16,614 bases of DNA, taken from positions 1 through 16,614 of the forward strand of contig SFGY01000021.1 of NCBI GenBank assembly GCA_004556455.1, read 5' to 3'. The notes under the pieces were generated by a model. The model was not told the origin of the DNA and made no database searches. It saw only the letters and a list, made by a program, of their open reading frames with translations. A program made the position numbers and the translations under genes. Positions 1-6,313 of this stretch are shown in pieces (the stretch's first letter is position 1; every line of letters starts with the position of its first letter). Source of the stretch: Clostridiales bacterium (lineage in GTDB: Bacteria; Bacillota; Clostridia; Saccharofermentanales; DTU023).

Positions 1-9
1 GCCTGGTTT

Positions 10-90
10 TTATGCGCTTTTTCTCTTGGTCGGGTAATCCCCGCCTTCTTTCTCTCTTCGCCCTTTTGTTTTAGGACTTGTTTTGCTCAT
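10..90 (-). CDS. Possible small basic peptide, 26 aa
   Basis: A short open frame begins at an ATG on the minus strand and encodes a very basic peptide, starting MSKTSPKTKGRREKEGGDYP. It lies just downstream, in minus orientation, of the hypothetical gene at 99-431. The purine run AGGG directly touches the start codon, so the ribosome binding site is poor. No family is recognised. It could be a small element gene, the remains of a larger one, or chance. Confidence 0.2.
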   Translation of the reverse strand: MSKTSPKTKGRREKEGGDYPTKRKSA

Positions 91-98
91 CCCTATAT

Positions 99-431
99 CT
101 ATATGTGTAGGTATTTATAAGATGATAACATCCGCATCATCGGCGACCTGCTTAATAGCAACCATTTGCAATCGCGACCTCCTTGATCGGCTTCAAAAAC
201 TCCTGGGCGTTTGATATACAGACCGTTTAATATCGGGAGGAGGCCAATGTATTCCTCCTCGGGATGCGGGGTGTGGCGGTACTTGGCCATGACCACAAGA
301 TACCCATTGTCCCATTCCTTAACGGCGGTATATCGCTCTAATGAATACGGCGCTTTGAAGCGAATGACCCGATCTCCGTAGGAAAAGATGCTGAAGGCTG
401 CATCGCTTCCCAAAGTGGCAATTTGATTCAT
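99..431 (-). pseudogene. Conserved hypothetical protein, probable 3' frameshift
   Basis: The frame encodes 110 residues starting MNQIATLGSDAAFSIF. The first 73 or so (to LLPILNGLYIKRP) read like a compact soluble domain that I associate with small hypothetical proteins of Clostridia mobile elements (DUF7724-like; this name is from memory and uncertain). After KRP the sequence changes to an odd stretch rich in G, D, S and R. In the neighbouring frame the same DNA reads QEFLKPIKEVAIANGCY and stops at 152-154, which is a far more natural ending. One base is therefore probably missing near 203-207. The promoter is good, but the ribosome binding site (GAAAG) is weak. Function unknown. Confidence 0.55.
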
Positions 432-454
432 GTGATCAAATTTCTTTCACTTTT

Positions 455-483
455 ATTATACCACGGCGAGTATCTTGGCGCAA
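455..483 (-). promoter_or_regulatory. Sigma-A promoter for the 99-431 gene
   Basis: Read on the minus strand, TTGCGC (478-483) and TATAAT (455-460) are separated by 17 bases. The -10 lies about 25 bases before the ATG at 431. The -10 matches consensus and the -35 is partial. Confidence 0.55.
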
Positions 484-569
484 CGATAACCTTTCAGTGA
501 AAAATCATCAAAGGAAGGAGATCCAATGCATTAGACAAGGCATCATGGATACAGTAACAAAAAAATGTA

Positions 570-599
570 AAGGCGGCTACCGTTTCCGATAGCCGCCTT
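570..599 (-). terminator. Rho-independent terminator (minus strand)
   Basis: AAGGCGGCTA (570-579) pairs perfectly with TAGCCGCCTT (590-599) around a 10-nt loop. On the minus strand the stem is followed by a T-rich run (TTTACATTTTTTTG), so it terminates leftward transcription, directly after the surface-protein tail at 617-715. Confidence 0.8.
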
Positions 600-616
600 G
601 AGACCTATTCGCTTTA

Positions 617-715
617 TTATCTGTTGTACTTTTTCTTTCGGCTTACAACCGTTGTGCCGATAACAGCACCGCCGCTGATGAACAGAAGTGCGACCCATAA
701 GTGCGTGCTTTTCAT
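617..715 (-). pseudogene. C-terminal remnant of an LPXTG-type surface protein
   Basis: A 32-residue frame on the minus strand begins MKSTHLWVALLFISGG, continues through a hydrophobic helix, and ends in SRKKKYNR and a stop. This is the layout of the end of a sortase substrate: a membrane-spanning helix followed by a short positive tail. The LPXTG motif and the whole extracellular part are absent, and an in-frame stop lies four codons upstream of the ATG. The strong terminator at 570-599 follows directly, as expected at a true gene end. Upstream the sequence runs straight into the broken start of the plus-strand gene at 752. I read this as the tail left by a deletion or recombination. A free small membrane peptide is the alternative. 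Confidence 0.6.
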
Positions 716-751
716 TTTATATCCGACGCATTATGTTAAGATGTGCAGTAG

Positions 752-1885
752 ATCCATGTCAGCTTTGAAGGGCACAACACACCATACTTTGCCTATAATG
801 TGGCCAGAATCCGTGTTGCGGATGAAGATAAGGTAATGTCCCAGCAGGAATTGACCGACTACATTATGGAGCGGCAAAGCAGCGAAGGTGTATGGGAACG
901 CAAAGTTTCTGAGTGCTTGACAAGCTCGGTGGACGAGAACTCTCTCAAAGAGTATATCCACCGCGGTCAAGAGTTCGGCAGAATCAGCTTTGATTATTCC
1001 GACAGGGATACGGTGCTGGGTAAGTTGAGCTTGACTGCGGGAAGCTACCTGCTGAACGCAGGCATGGTCCTGTTCGGTGAGACACCTTACAATGACCTGC
1101 AAATGGCGGTATTCGCCGGAACGGAGCGGCTCACATTTTTGGATATTCAGCGTGAACATGGAACGATCTTCGAACTCGTTGACCGTGCCGAAAAGTATAT
1201 TTTCAAAAATATCCGCTGGCGGGTAGAGTTTGGATCTTTGCAACGCAAAGAAATCCCAGAAATTCCTGTGGATGCCGTCCGTGAAGCGCTGATCAATTCG
1301 TTTTGCCACAAGGAATACGGAACCGGACAGAACAACGAGGTTTCCATATACAAGGACCGTGTTGAGATTTATAACCCCGGTACTTTCCCGGCAGGCTATG
1401 AGCCGGAGGACTTCATCTCTGGTCGAGAGCGCCCTATCCGCAGGAACCCGCTGATTGCACAGACACTTTATTACTCCAAGAATGTTGAGAGCTTTGGTAC
1501 TGGACTGAAGCGTATTGCTGAAGCGTGTGACGCTGCTGGATGCAAATATAAATTTGAGGTTTTGAAGTCCGGAATCGTGGTTGTTTTCTATCGGTCCGAC
1601 GAGAATTTTGACACGACTGGAACGGATACCACTCCAGTTACCATACCAGTCAACACTCCAGATAAAGATATTCGGAGTAAGATTGTTTCTCTGTGCCTCA
1701 ATGCCCCTCAGACGCGCGAACAGTTGATGCAAGCCTGCGGAATGAAAAACAAAGCACATTTTCTGAAAGCATATCTGAAGCCGATGTTGGAGACAGGAGA
1801 ACTCCAGTTGACAGTTCCTGATAAGCCCAATAGCCGGAATCAGAAATATATTGCAGTCCGTCATACCACAGGAGAAGTACGATGA
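752..1885 (+). pseudogene. 5'-truncated AlbA_2 / HATPase_c_4 regulator
   Basis: The family (COG2865-like, 'ATP-binding protein' or 'divergent AAA-4') normally has an N-terminal Schlafen-type AlbA_2 domain, an HSP90-like ATPase fold and a C-terminal winged helix, about 450-500 residues. Here the frame opens only after a TAG at 749-751. It reads IHVSFEGHNTPYFAYNVARI, the end of the AlbA_2 domain, so roughly the first 100 residues are missing. From the possible GTG at 800 (361 aa), the ATPase shows the N-box EALINSFCHKEY (Asn166), IYNPG and the glycine loop ESFGTGL (232-236). The last 70 residues look like a winged helix. No ribosome binding site precedes 800. Its stop overlaps the next gene's ATG by 4 bases, so this was the first gene of a small operon. 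The remaining ATPase part may still be translated. Confidence 0.75.
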
Positions 1886-2046
1886 GCAAAGAAATCTATA
1901 CCTGTGACGCCTGCCACTATACCTTCGAAGCGGAAACTGGATGTGACCAATGCCCGGATTGCGGCAAAAAGCGAGTGCGGCCTGCCGATGAGCAAGAATC
2001 AAAGGAATATCTGGAGCGTCAGAAGCACACCGAGAAGTGGAATTGA
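1882..2046 (+). CDS. Small zinc-ribbon protein, 54 aa
   Basis: A 54-residue protein starts MSKEIYTCDACHYTFEAETG. Two CxxC pairs, Cys8/Cys11 and Cys24/Cys27, form a rubredoxin- or rubrerythrin-like zinc ribbon. The remainder is a charged, helical tail. The ATG overlaps the stop of the ATPase gene (ATGA), so translation is probably coupled, with GGAGAAG a few bases upstream as ribosome binding site. The next gene starts 23 bases after its stop. The operon suggests an accessory metal-binding protein for the HATPase regulator, but the real role is unknown. Confidence 0.7.
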   Translation: MSKEIYTCDACHYTFEAETGCDQCPDCGKKRVRPADEQESKEYLERQKHTEKWN

Positions 2047-2069
2047 GAAACTGCGGAGGAAAAAACAAA

Positions 2070-2315
2070 ATGGTTACCAGAGATGATTTGGAGCAGTTGG
2101 TAAAGAATCGCGGTCAAGAGGCTGTTGGCGCAGCTGTCGTCAAAATCCCTGACGAGGATGTGCGTCCGGCTCTGATGCTCATGGTTATGATATATCAGAA
2201 ATCGGACGAAATAAATCGTGAGATATTTCGTCGAGATCAGAAGCGCATTGCTGAATTGGAAGAAGAACTTGAAAAAGCCCACGCAGAACTCCATCGGTTA
2301 GAGCAGGAAAAATAA
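2070..2315 (+). CDS. Small coiled-coil protein, 81 aa
   Basis: I start this protein at the ATG at 2070 (MVTRDDLEQLVKNRGQEAVG) because GGAGGA sits about 9 bases upstream. An earlier start at 2037 lies inside the preceding gene without such a site. The first 50 residues look like a small helical domain, including a Met-rich stretch (PALMLMVMIY). The last 40 (RRDQKRIAELEEELEKAHAE and onwards) form a charged heptad-like coiled coil. It has no signal or membrane segment and is probably cytosolic. It is the last gene of the ATPase/zinc-ribbon operon and is followed by two hairpins. Not assigned to a family. Confidence 0.65.
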   Translation: MVTRDDLEQLVKNRGQEAVGAAVVKIPDEDVRPALMLMVMIYQKSDEINREIFRRDQKRIAELEEELEKAHAELHRLEQEK

Positions 2316-2333
2316 AATTCTTTTGTCATTATG

Positions 2334-2364
2334 AGCAGGCTGCAGTTTAAAGCTGCGGCCTGCT
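2334..2364 (+). terminator. Rho-independent terminator
   Basis: AGCAGGCTGCAG (2334-2345) pairs with CTGCGGCCTGCT (2353-2364), 12 pairs including one G-U, around a 7-nt loop, followed by TTCTATT. It ends the operon 18 bases after the coiled-coil gene. Confidence 0.75.
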
Positions 2365-2383
2365 TTCTATTCTCGGCAAGCTG

Positions 2384-2415
2384 GCGCTTGGGCAAAAAGT
2401 CTTTTGCTCAAGCGC
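2384..2415 (+). terminator. Second strong hairpin, probable back-up terminator
   Basis: GCGCTTGGGCAAAA (2384-2397) pairs with TTTTGCTCAAGCGC (2402-2415), 14 pairs with one G-U, and a 4-nt loop. GATTTTA follows. It lies 20 bases after the first terminator. Another structural role near the recombinase gene is possible. Confidence 0.45.
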
Positions 2416-2482
2416 GATTTTACCGGATCGGAGGCCGTTTCTTTGTTGCTTATATTTCGAGGTTTTGATAGCTATTCAACCT

Positions 2483-2568
2483 GAAATGTGAGATAATCAA
2501 GGTGGCAAAATGCCGTGTACTTTGAAAAGTGAATACATGAAAAGGTGTATCTGAACCTCTCACATTTC
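2483..2568. repeat. 11-bp inverted repeat upstream of recombinase
   Basis: GAAATGTGAGA (2483-2493) is the exact reverse complement of TCTCACATTTC (2558-2568), with 64 bases between. The right copy ends 30 bases before the recombinase ATG. It could bind the recombinase or a repressor, or form a leader structure. Confidence 0.5.
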
Positions 2569-2598
2569 TAAATCATTCATTGAGAGGAAGGATACATT

Positions 2599-4263
2599 AT
2601 GGCTGAAAGAGTTTGTTGTTCTTATCAAAATGTACTCAGCATCCAGAACAGAGTATGCTGTCCGTACCGCGTCTCCACCACCAAGCAGGTCGACCACGAT
2701 GACCAGAATCAAGCTGATATCCCCGTGCAGAGAAAAGCCTGCCGTGAGTTCGCAGAGCGGATGGGCTGGACCATCGTGTACGAGGAACAGGAAAACGGCG
2801 TGTCAGGCTTCAAGGTCAGCGCCAATGACCGTGATAAAATTCAACTCATCAAGGAATATGCCGAACAGGGCAAATTCGATATTCTGCTGGTGTTCATGTT
2901 CGACCGTATTGGCAGACGAGCCGAAGAAACGCCTTTCGTGGTCGAATGGCTCATCAACCACGGCATTCAGCTCTGGAGCGTCAACGAAGGTGAACAGCGA
3001 ATCGACACGCATGTCGACCGTCTCACCAACTACATCCGCTTCTGGCAGGCAGACGGTGAGAGTCAGAAAACCTCCATGCGTACCAAGGCTGCCCTCGGGC
3101 AGATGGTACAGGAAGGCCGCTTCCGTGGCGGTTCCGCCCCTTACGGCTATGACCTGGTACCCAGCGGCACATACAACAAGCGCAAGCATGAGGTCTTCAA
3201 ACTGGAGATCAATCCTGATGAGGCAAAGGTCGTGCGCATGATGTTCGACCTGTGCGTCGGCTCCGGTTACGGCAGATTTAAAATCGCCAACTTCCTGTCT
3301 GAGATGGGCATCAAGACCCGTGACGGAAAGAACTGGCATGAAGCTACCGTCGGTCACATTCTGCATAATATCATGTACACTGGCGTGCTTCGGAGCGGCA
3401 GTACACAGTCTAAAGCATTCCCTGATTTGCAGATCATCTCACCGGAGAACTTCGAGCTGGCGCAAAAGCTCATGGCTGAACGAGCCAATGAGTGCAATGC
3501 GCTGCGAACCATGCCCCGCAACACCAGGGGGCAATCCCTACTGTCCGGCAATGTGTTCTGCGGACACTGCGGCGGGCGTCTGACGCTGACCACCAATGGG
3601 ACAACTCGGATCAACGCTGCCGGTGAAAAGGTTGGCCGCAAGCGCATCCGCTATGTGTGCTACAACAAGACCCGCAAGCGCAGTAACTGCGATGGGCAGA
3701 CTGGCTACACCATGCACATTCTGGACAAGATGGTCACCGACATTCTCCATCAGGTATTCGATCGGATGCGGTCTGTAGAGGAGAACGAGATCATCTCCCG
3801 TACCCACCGCAGTGCCATGGTCAGTCTCAAGAAGCGCCTTGCGGACGCCAAAGCAGAGTCTGCTAAGGCTGCCAAGGAATATGAATCACTGAAGCTGGAG
3901 ATCATCAAAGCCGTGCAGGGTGAGAGTGCGTTCCCGATGGAAGTCCTGTCGGAGCTGGTCAACAATGCCCGTACCAGGATGCTGGATGCCAATGCTCAAT
4001 TGACTGAACTCAATGAGGAAGTCGAGAAAAGCAATCAGCGCATCGAAGCCATCAAAGCGGATTACCGCCGCATCATGGAATGGTCCGAGATGTTCGATGG
4101 CAGCGACATGGATGTGAAGAAGATGATCGCAGGATACATCATCAAGAGAGTGGATGTGTACTCCGATTATCGCCTGCACATCGAGTTCAACATGAGCTTC
4201 GCACAGTTCGAACTCGGATTGGAAACAGAAGTTGAGTATGCAGCACAGGACATTGTTTCATGA
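2599..4263 (+). CDS. Large serine recombinase (site-specific integrase), 554 aa
   Basis: It catalyses conservative insertion and excision of a mobile element through a serine-DNA intermediate. The resolvase-type catalytic domain covers about residues 20-160. The likely nucleophile is Ser26 in YRVSTTKQ, and FDRIGRR (Asp102-Arg107) matches the conserved D-R-x-x-R region. A 'Recombinase' domain follows (about 190-300: GGSAPYGY, HNIMYTGVL). The zinc ribbon has Cys321, Cys324, Cys354 and Cys364. A long coiled coil covers about 400-500. The length is normal for the family. AGGAAGGA lies about 6 bases before the ATG. The first 22 residues are unusual (two Cys-Cys pairs), and the catalytic motif reads P-Y-R-V-S instead of the usual Y-x-R-V-S, so a small frame disturbance is possible. 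The interrupted tRNA-Ala gene starts 103 bases downstream, typical of an integrase gene at an element's end. Confidence 0.93.
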   Translation: MAERVCCSYQNVLSIQNRVCCPYRVSTTKQVDHDDQNQADIPVQRKACREFAERMGWTIVYEEQENGVSGFKVSANDRDKIQLIKEYAEQGKFDILLVFMFDRIGRRAEETPFVVEWLINHGIQLWSVNEGEQRIDTHVDRLTNYIRFWQADGESQKTSMRTKAALGQMVQEGRFRGGSAPYGYDLVPSGTYNKRKHEVFKLEINPDEAKVVRMMFDLCVGSGYGRFKIANFLSEMGIKTRDGKNWHEATVGHILHNIMYTGVLRSGSTQSKAFPDLQIISPENFELAQKLMAERANECNALRTMPRNTRGQSLLSGNVFCGHCGGRLTLTTNGTTRINAAGEKVGRKRIRYVCYNKTRKRSNCDGQTGYTMHILDKMVTDILHQVFDRMRSVEENEIISRTHRSAMVSLKKRLADAKAESAKAAKEYESLKLEIIKAVQGESAFPMEVLSELVNNARTRMLDANAQLTELNEEVEKSNQRIEAIKADYRRIMEWSEMFDGSDMDVKKMIAGYIIKRVDVYSDYRLHIEFNMSFAQFELGLETEVEYAAQDIVS

Positions 4264-4268
4264 AAAAA

Positions 4269-4285
4269 GCACTGCCTGACAGTGC
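4269..4285. terminator. Short hairpin after the recombinase
   Basis: GCACTG (4269-4274) and CAGTGC (4280-4285) form a 6-bp stem with a 5-nt loop, five bases after the recombinase stop. An A-run lies on its left, so on the minus strand it resembles a weak terminator. No T-run follows on the plus strand. Confidence 0.3.
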
Positions 4286-4304
4286 GCTCATTCAGCCTCT
4301 CCAA

Positions 4305-4333
4305 TTGACAACAGTTCCAAAACACGCTAAAAT
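4305..4333 (+). promoter_or_regulatory. Strong sigma-A promoter of the tRNA gene
   Basis: TTGACA (4305-4310) and TAAAAT (4328-4333) are exactly 17 bases apart. Transcription would begin near 4340, about 25 bases before the tRNA 5' end. It is positioned as a stable-RNA promoter, so the interrupted tRNA is probably still transcribed. Confidence 0.75.
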
Positions 4334-4365
4334 AATCGCAGAAATGCGTGTGGGTGGATTCTGAT

Positions 4366-4467
<102 letters not shown>

Positions 4468-4470
<3 letters not shown>

Positions 4471-4514
4471 AAAGAAAACCTTGAAACCACAACGGTTTCA
4501 AGGTTTTCTTTTGG
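4468..4514 (+). terminator. Rho-independent terminator of tRNA-Ala
   Basis: A 20-bp perfect stem joins 4468-4487 and 4495-4514 with a 7-nt loop (CACAACG). Its 3' arm ends in TTTTCTTTTGG. The stem begins within the encoded CCA of the tRNA. Confidence 0.85.
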
Positions 4515-4565
4515 TTTTCGCGGGGAATTTACCCGGCTAATTTCTGACACTTTTCTAATTATACC

Positions 4566-4593
4566 TTGACATTCTCAAAAATGAGAATATAAT
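4566..4593 (+). promoter_or_regulatory. Promoter with operator in the spacer
   Basis: TTGACA (4566-4571) and TATAAT (4588-4593) are 16 bases apart. The perfect inverted repeat ATTCTCA-AAAA-TGAGAAT (4571-4588) fills the spacer and touches both elements. A dimer bound there would block RNA polymerase. The winged-helix regulator starting at 4628 is the obvious candidate (inference). Confidence 0.8.
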
Positions 4594-4627
4594 AGAATCG
4601 TAGAACGATGAAAGGGGAGAGTACCAT

Positions 4628-5137
4628 ATGGAATTGGCGGAGATCGTCATGAATCCCGTGCGGCAGCGGATTTTTCAGTATCTGCTGCTTCACGAAACCG
4701 GCACGGTCAAGGAGATCCGGAAGGCCCTGCCGGATGTTCCCGGCGCCAGCCTGTACCGGCACATGAAGCTGCTGACGGAGCACGGCATTCTCACGGTGGT
4801 GGGGGAGAACCGCATCCGCGGCACGGTGGAGAGCATTTACAGCCTGAACAGAAGCGCCCTGGAGATCGACGACGACGGCACGGCGGTGCAGACGGCGCTT
4901 CTGGGCCTCAGCGCCTCCTTTGCCAGATATTTTTCCGGCGGCGGGGCCGACCCCAGGCGGGATATGCTGCTGATGACCACCTGCACCCTGACCCTGACGG
5001 ATGAGGAATTCACCGGCTTTCTGACGGAGATCAACCAGACGGCCCTGAAGTATATGGACATCGGCGTGAAGGAAGGGAGCCGTCAGCGGCAGATCACGCT
5101 GATCTCCTCCCCCACAGACGGGCCGGGGAGCCGGTGA
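4628..5137 (+). CDS. ArsR-like winged-helix transcriptional regulator, 169 aa
   Basis: The N-terminal 75 residues form an ArsR/HTH_20-type winged helix: MNPVRQRIFQYLLLHETGTV is the usual opening, and VPGASLYRHMKLLTEHGILT holds the recognition helix and the start of the wing. The C-terminal 90 residues form a helical dimerisation or sensing domain and include EEFTGFLTEINQTALKYMD. No cysteine pair for metal sensing is seen, so a peptide, drug or membrane-stress signal is as likely. AAAGGGGAGA lies about 8 bases before the ATG. It is the first gene of the operon with the kinase-like protein and ABC exporter, and the palindrome in its promoter suggests autorepression. Its stop overlaps a GTG that could serve as an earlier start for the next gene. 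Confidence 0.85.
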   Translation: MELAEIVMNPVRQRIFQYLLLHETGTVKEIRKALPDVPGASLYRHMKLLTEHGILTVVGENRIRGTVESIYSLNRSALEIDDDGTAVQTALLGLSASFARYFSGGGADPRRDMLLMTTCTLTLTDEEFTGFLTEINQTALKYMDIGVKEGSRQRQITLISSPTDGPGSR

Positions 5138-5160
5138 AACGAGAGAAAGGACGAACGATC

Positions 5161-5613
5161 ATGGTAATTGCATTATTCGGAGACAGCTGCACAGGGAAAT
5201 CCACCATCGCTGCGGCGCTGGCCCCGTCGCTTTCCGCAGAGGTTTTCAGTGGAAAGGACTATCTGAAGCTGGCCAAAAGCGAAAGCATGGCGGCGGCCCT
5301 GTTCCAGAAGAAGCTGCGCGGCGAGGAGACGATCCTCTACGTCATTTCCGAAAAGGACCAGCTGGCCCTGCTGCCGGAGGGCTGCGTCCGGGTGCTGGTG
5401 ACGGCGGGCCTTGCCGCCATCAAGGAGCGGTTTGCCGCGCGGATGCACGGGAATCTGCCCGCCCCGGTGGCCGCTATGCTGGAGCGGAAATACGGCCGGT
5501 TTGAGACGGAGACCCACGACCTGCGGGTGGACACGGACACCGTTTCGGCGGAGGAAGCCGCCAACGAAATCCGACTGCTGCTGAATAGAGGAGAACGAGA
5601 TGCTCAGAATTGA
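5161..5613 (+). CDS. P-loop nucleotide kinase-like protein, 150 aa
   Basis: A small ATP-binding protein opens with MVIALFGDSCTGKST. The Walker A motif is GDSCTGKS (residues 7-14) after a hydrophobic strand. Residues 90-125 contain several arginines (KERFAARMHG, ERKYGRFE), compatible with the lid of a nucleotide or small-molecule kinase. The substrate cannot be read from the sequence. I chose the ATG at 5161, with AGAAAGGA upstream, over a GTG at 5134 that overlaps the preceding stop; that start would add nine residues. Its end overlaps the ABC ATPase gene by 14 bases, so the two are co-translated. A kinase between a regulator and an ABC exporter is unusual and may modify the transported compound or tune the system (inference). 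Confidence 0.75.
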   Translation: MVIALFGDSCTGKSTIAAALAPSLSAEVFSGKDYLKLAKSESMAAALFQKKLRGEETILYVISEKDQLALLPEGCVRVLVTAGLAAIKERFAARMHGNLPAPVAAMLERKYGRFETETHDLRVDTDTVSAEEAANEIRLLLNRGERDAQN

Positions 5614-6313
5614 ACATTTATCCAAGGCCTACGGCGAGAAAAAGGCCGTGGACGACCTGAACCTGCACATCGCCCCGGGGGAGATCTACGGCTTCATCGG
5701 CCACAACGGGGCGGGCAAGACCACCACCCTGAAATCCGTGGCGGGTATCCTGCAATTCGACCAGGGGGAAATCTATGTGGACGGCAAGTCCATCCGGACC
5801 CAGCCGCTGGAGTGCAAGCGGACCTTTGCCTATATCCCGGATAACCCTGACCTGTACGACTACATGACCGGCATCAAATATCTGAACTTTGTGGCGGACA
5901 TCTTCGGCGTCAGCGCCGCCGACCGGCAGGACCGCATCCGCCAATACGCCGGTCTTTTCGAGCTGACGGAGGACCTGACCCAGCCCATCGCCGCCTATTC
6001 CCACGGCATGAAGCAGAAGCTGGCCATTATCTCCGCCTGGCTGCACCGGCCCAGGCTGATCCTCATGGATGAGCCCTTCGTGGGCCTGGACCCCAAGGCA
6101 TCCCACCTGCTCAAGGGGATGATGCGCCAGGTCTGCGATGAGGGCGGGGCCATCTTCTTCTCCACCCATGTGCTGGAGGTGGCGGAGAAGCTCTGCGATA
6201 AGGTGGCCATCATCCAGGGCGGAAGGCTGATCCGCTCCGGCACCATGGAGGAGGTCAAGGGCGACGACTCCCTGGAGGACGTGTTCCTGGAGCTGGAGGG
6301 CGAATCATGCTGA
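5600..6313 (+). CDS. ABC transporter ATP-binding protein, 237 aa
   Basis: This is the nucleotide-binding subunit of an ABC-2-type exporter on the inner face of the membrane. Walker A is GHNGAGKTT (about 34-42), the signature is the variant YSHGMKQKL (about 133-141), Walker B is LILMDEPFVGLD (about 152-163), and the H-loop is STHVLE (about 189-194). All catalytic elements are present and the length is typical. GAGGAGAACGAG precedes the ATG. It overlaps the kinase-like gene by 14 bases and the permease gene by 7, so the three form one translational unit. The substrate cannot be predicted. Drug, peptide or bacteriocin export are the usual roles of this subfamily. Confidence 0.95.
   Translation: MLRIEHLSKAYGEKKAVDDLNLHIAPGEIYGFIGHNGAGKTTTLKSVAGILQFDQGEIYVDGKSIRTQPLECKRTFAYIPDNPDLYDYMTGIKYLNFVADIFGVSAADRQDRIRQYAGLFELTEDLTQPIAAYSHGMKQKLAIISAWLHRPRLILMDEPFVGLDPKASHLLKGMMRQVCDEGGAIFFSTHVLEVAEKLCDKVAIIQGGRLIRSGTMEEVKGDDSLEDVFLELEGESC

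Noticed and set aside
731..2068. A 445-codon minus-strand frame antisense to the HATPase regulator
   Set aside because: No recognisable domain, while the opposite strand encodes all HATPase motifs.
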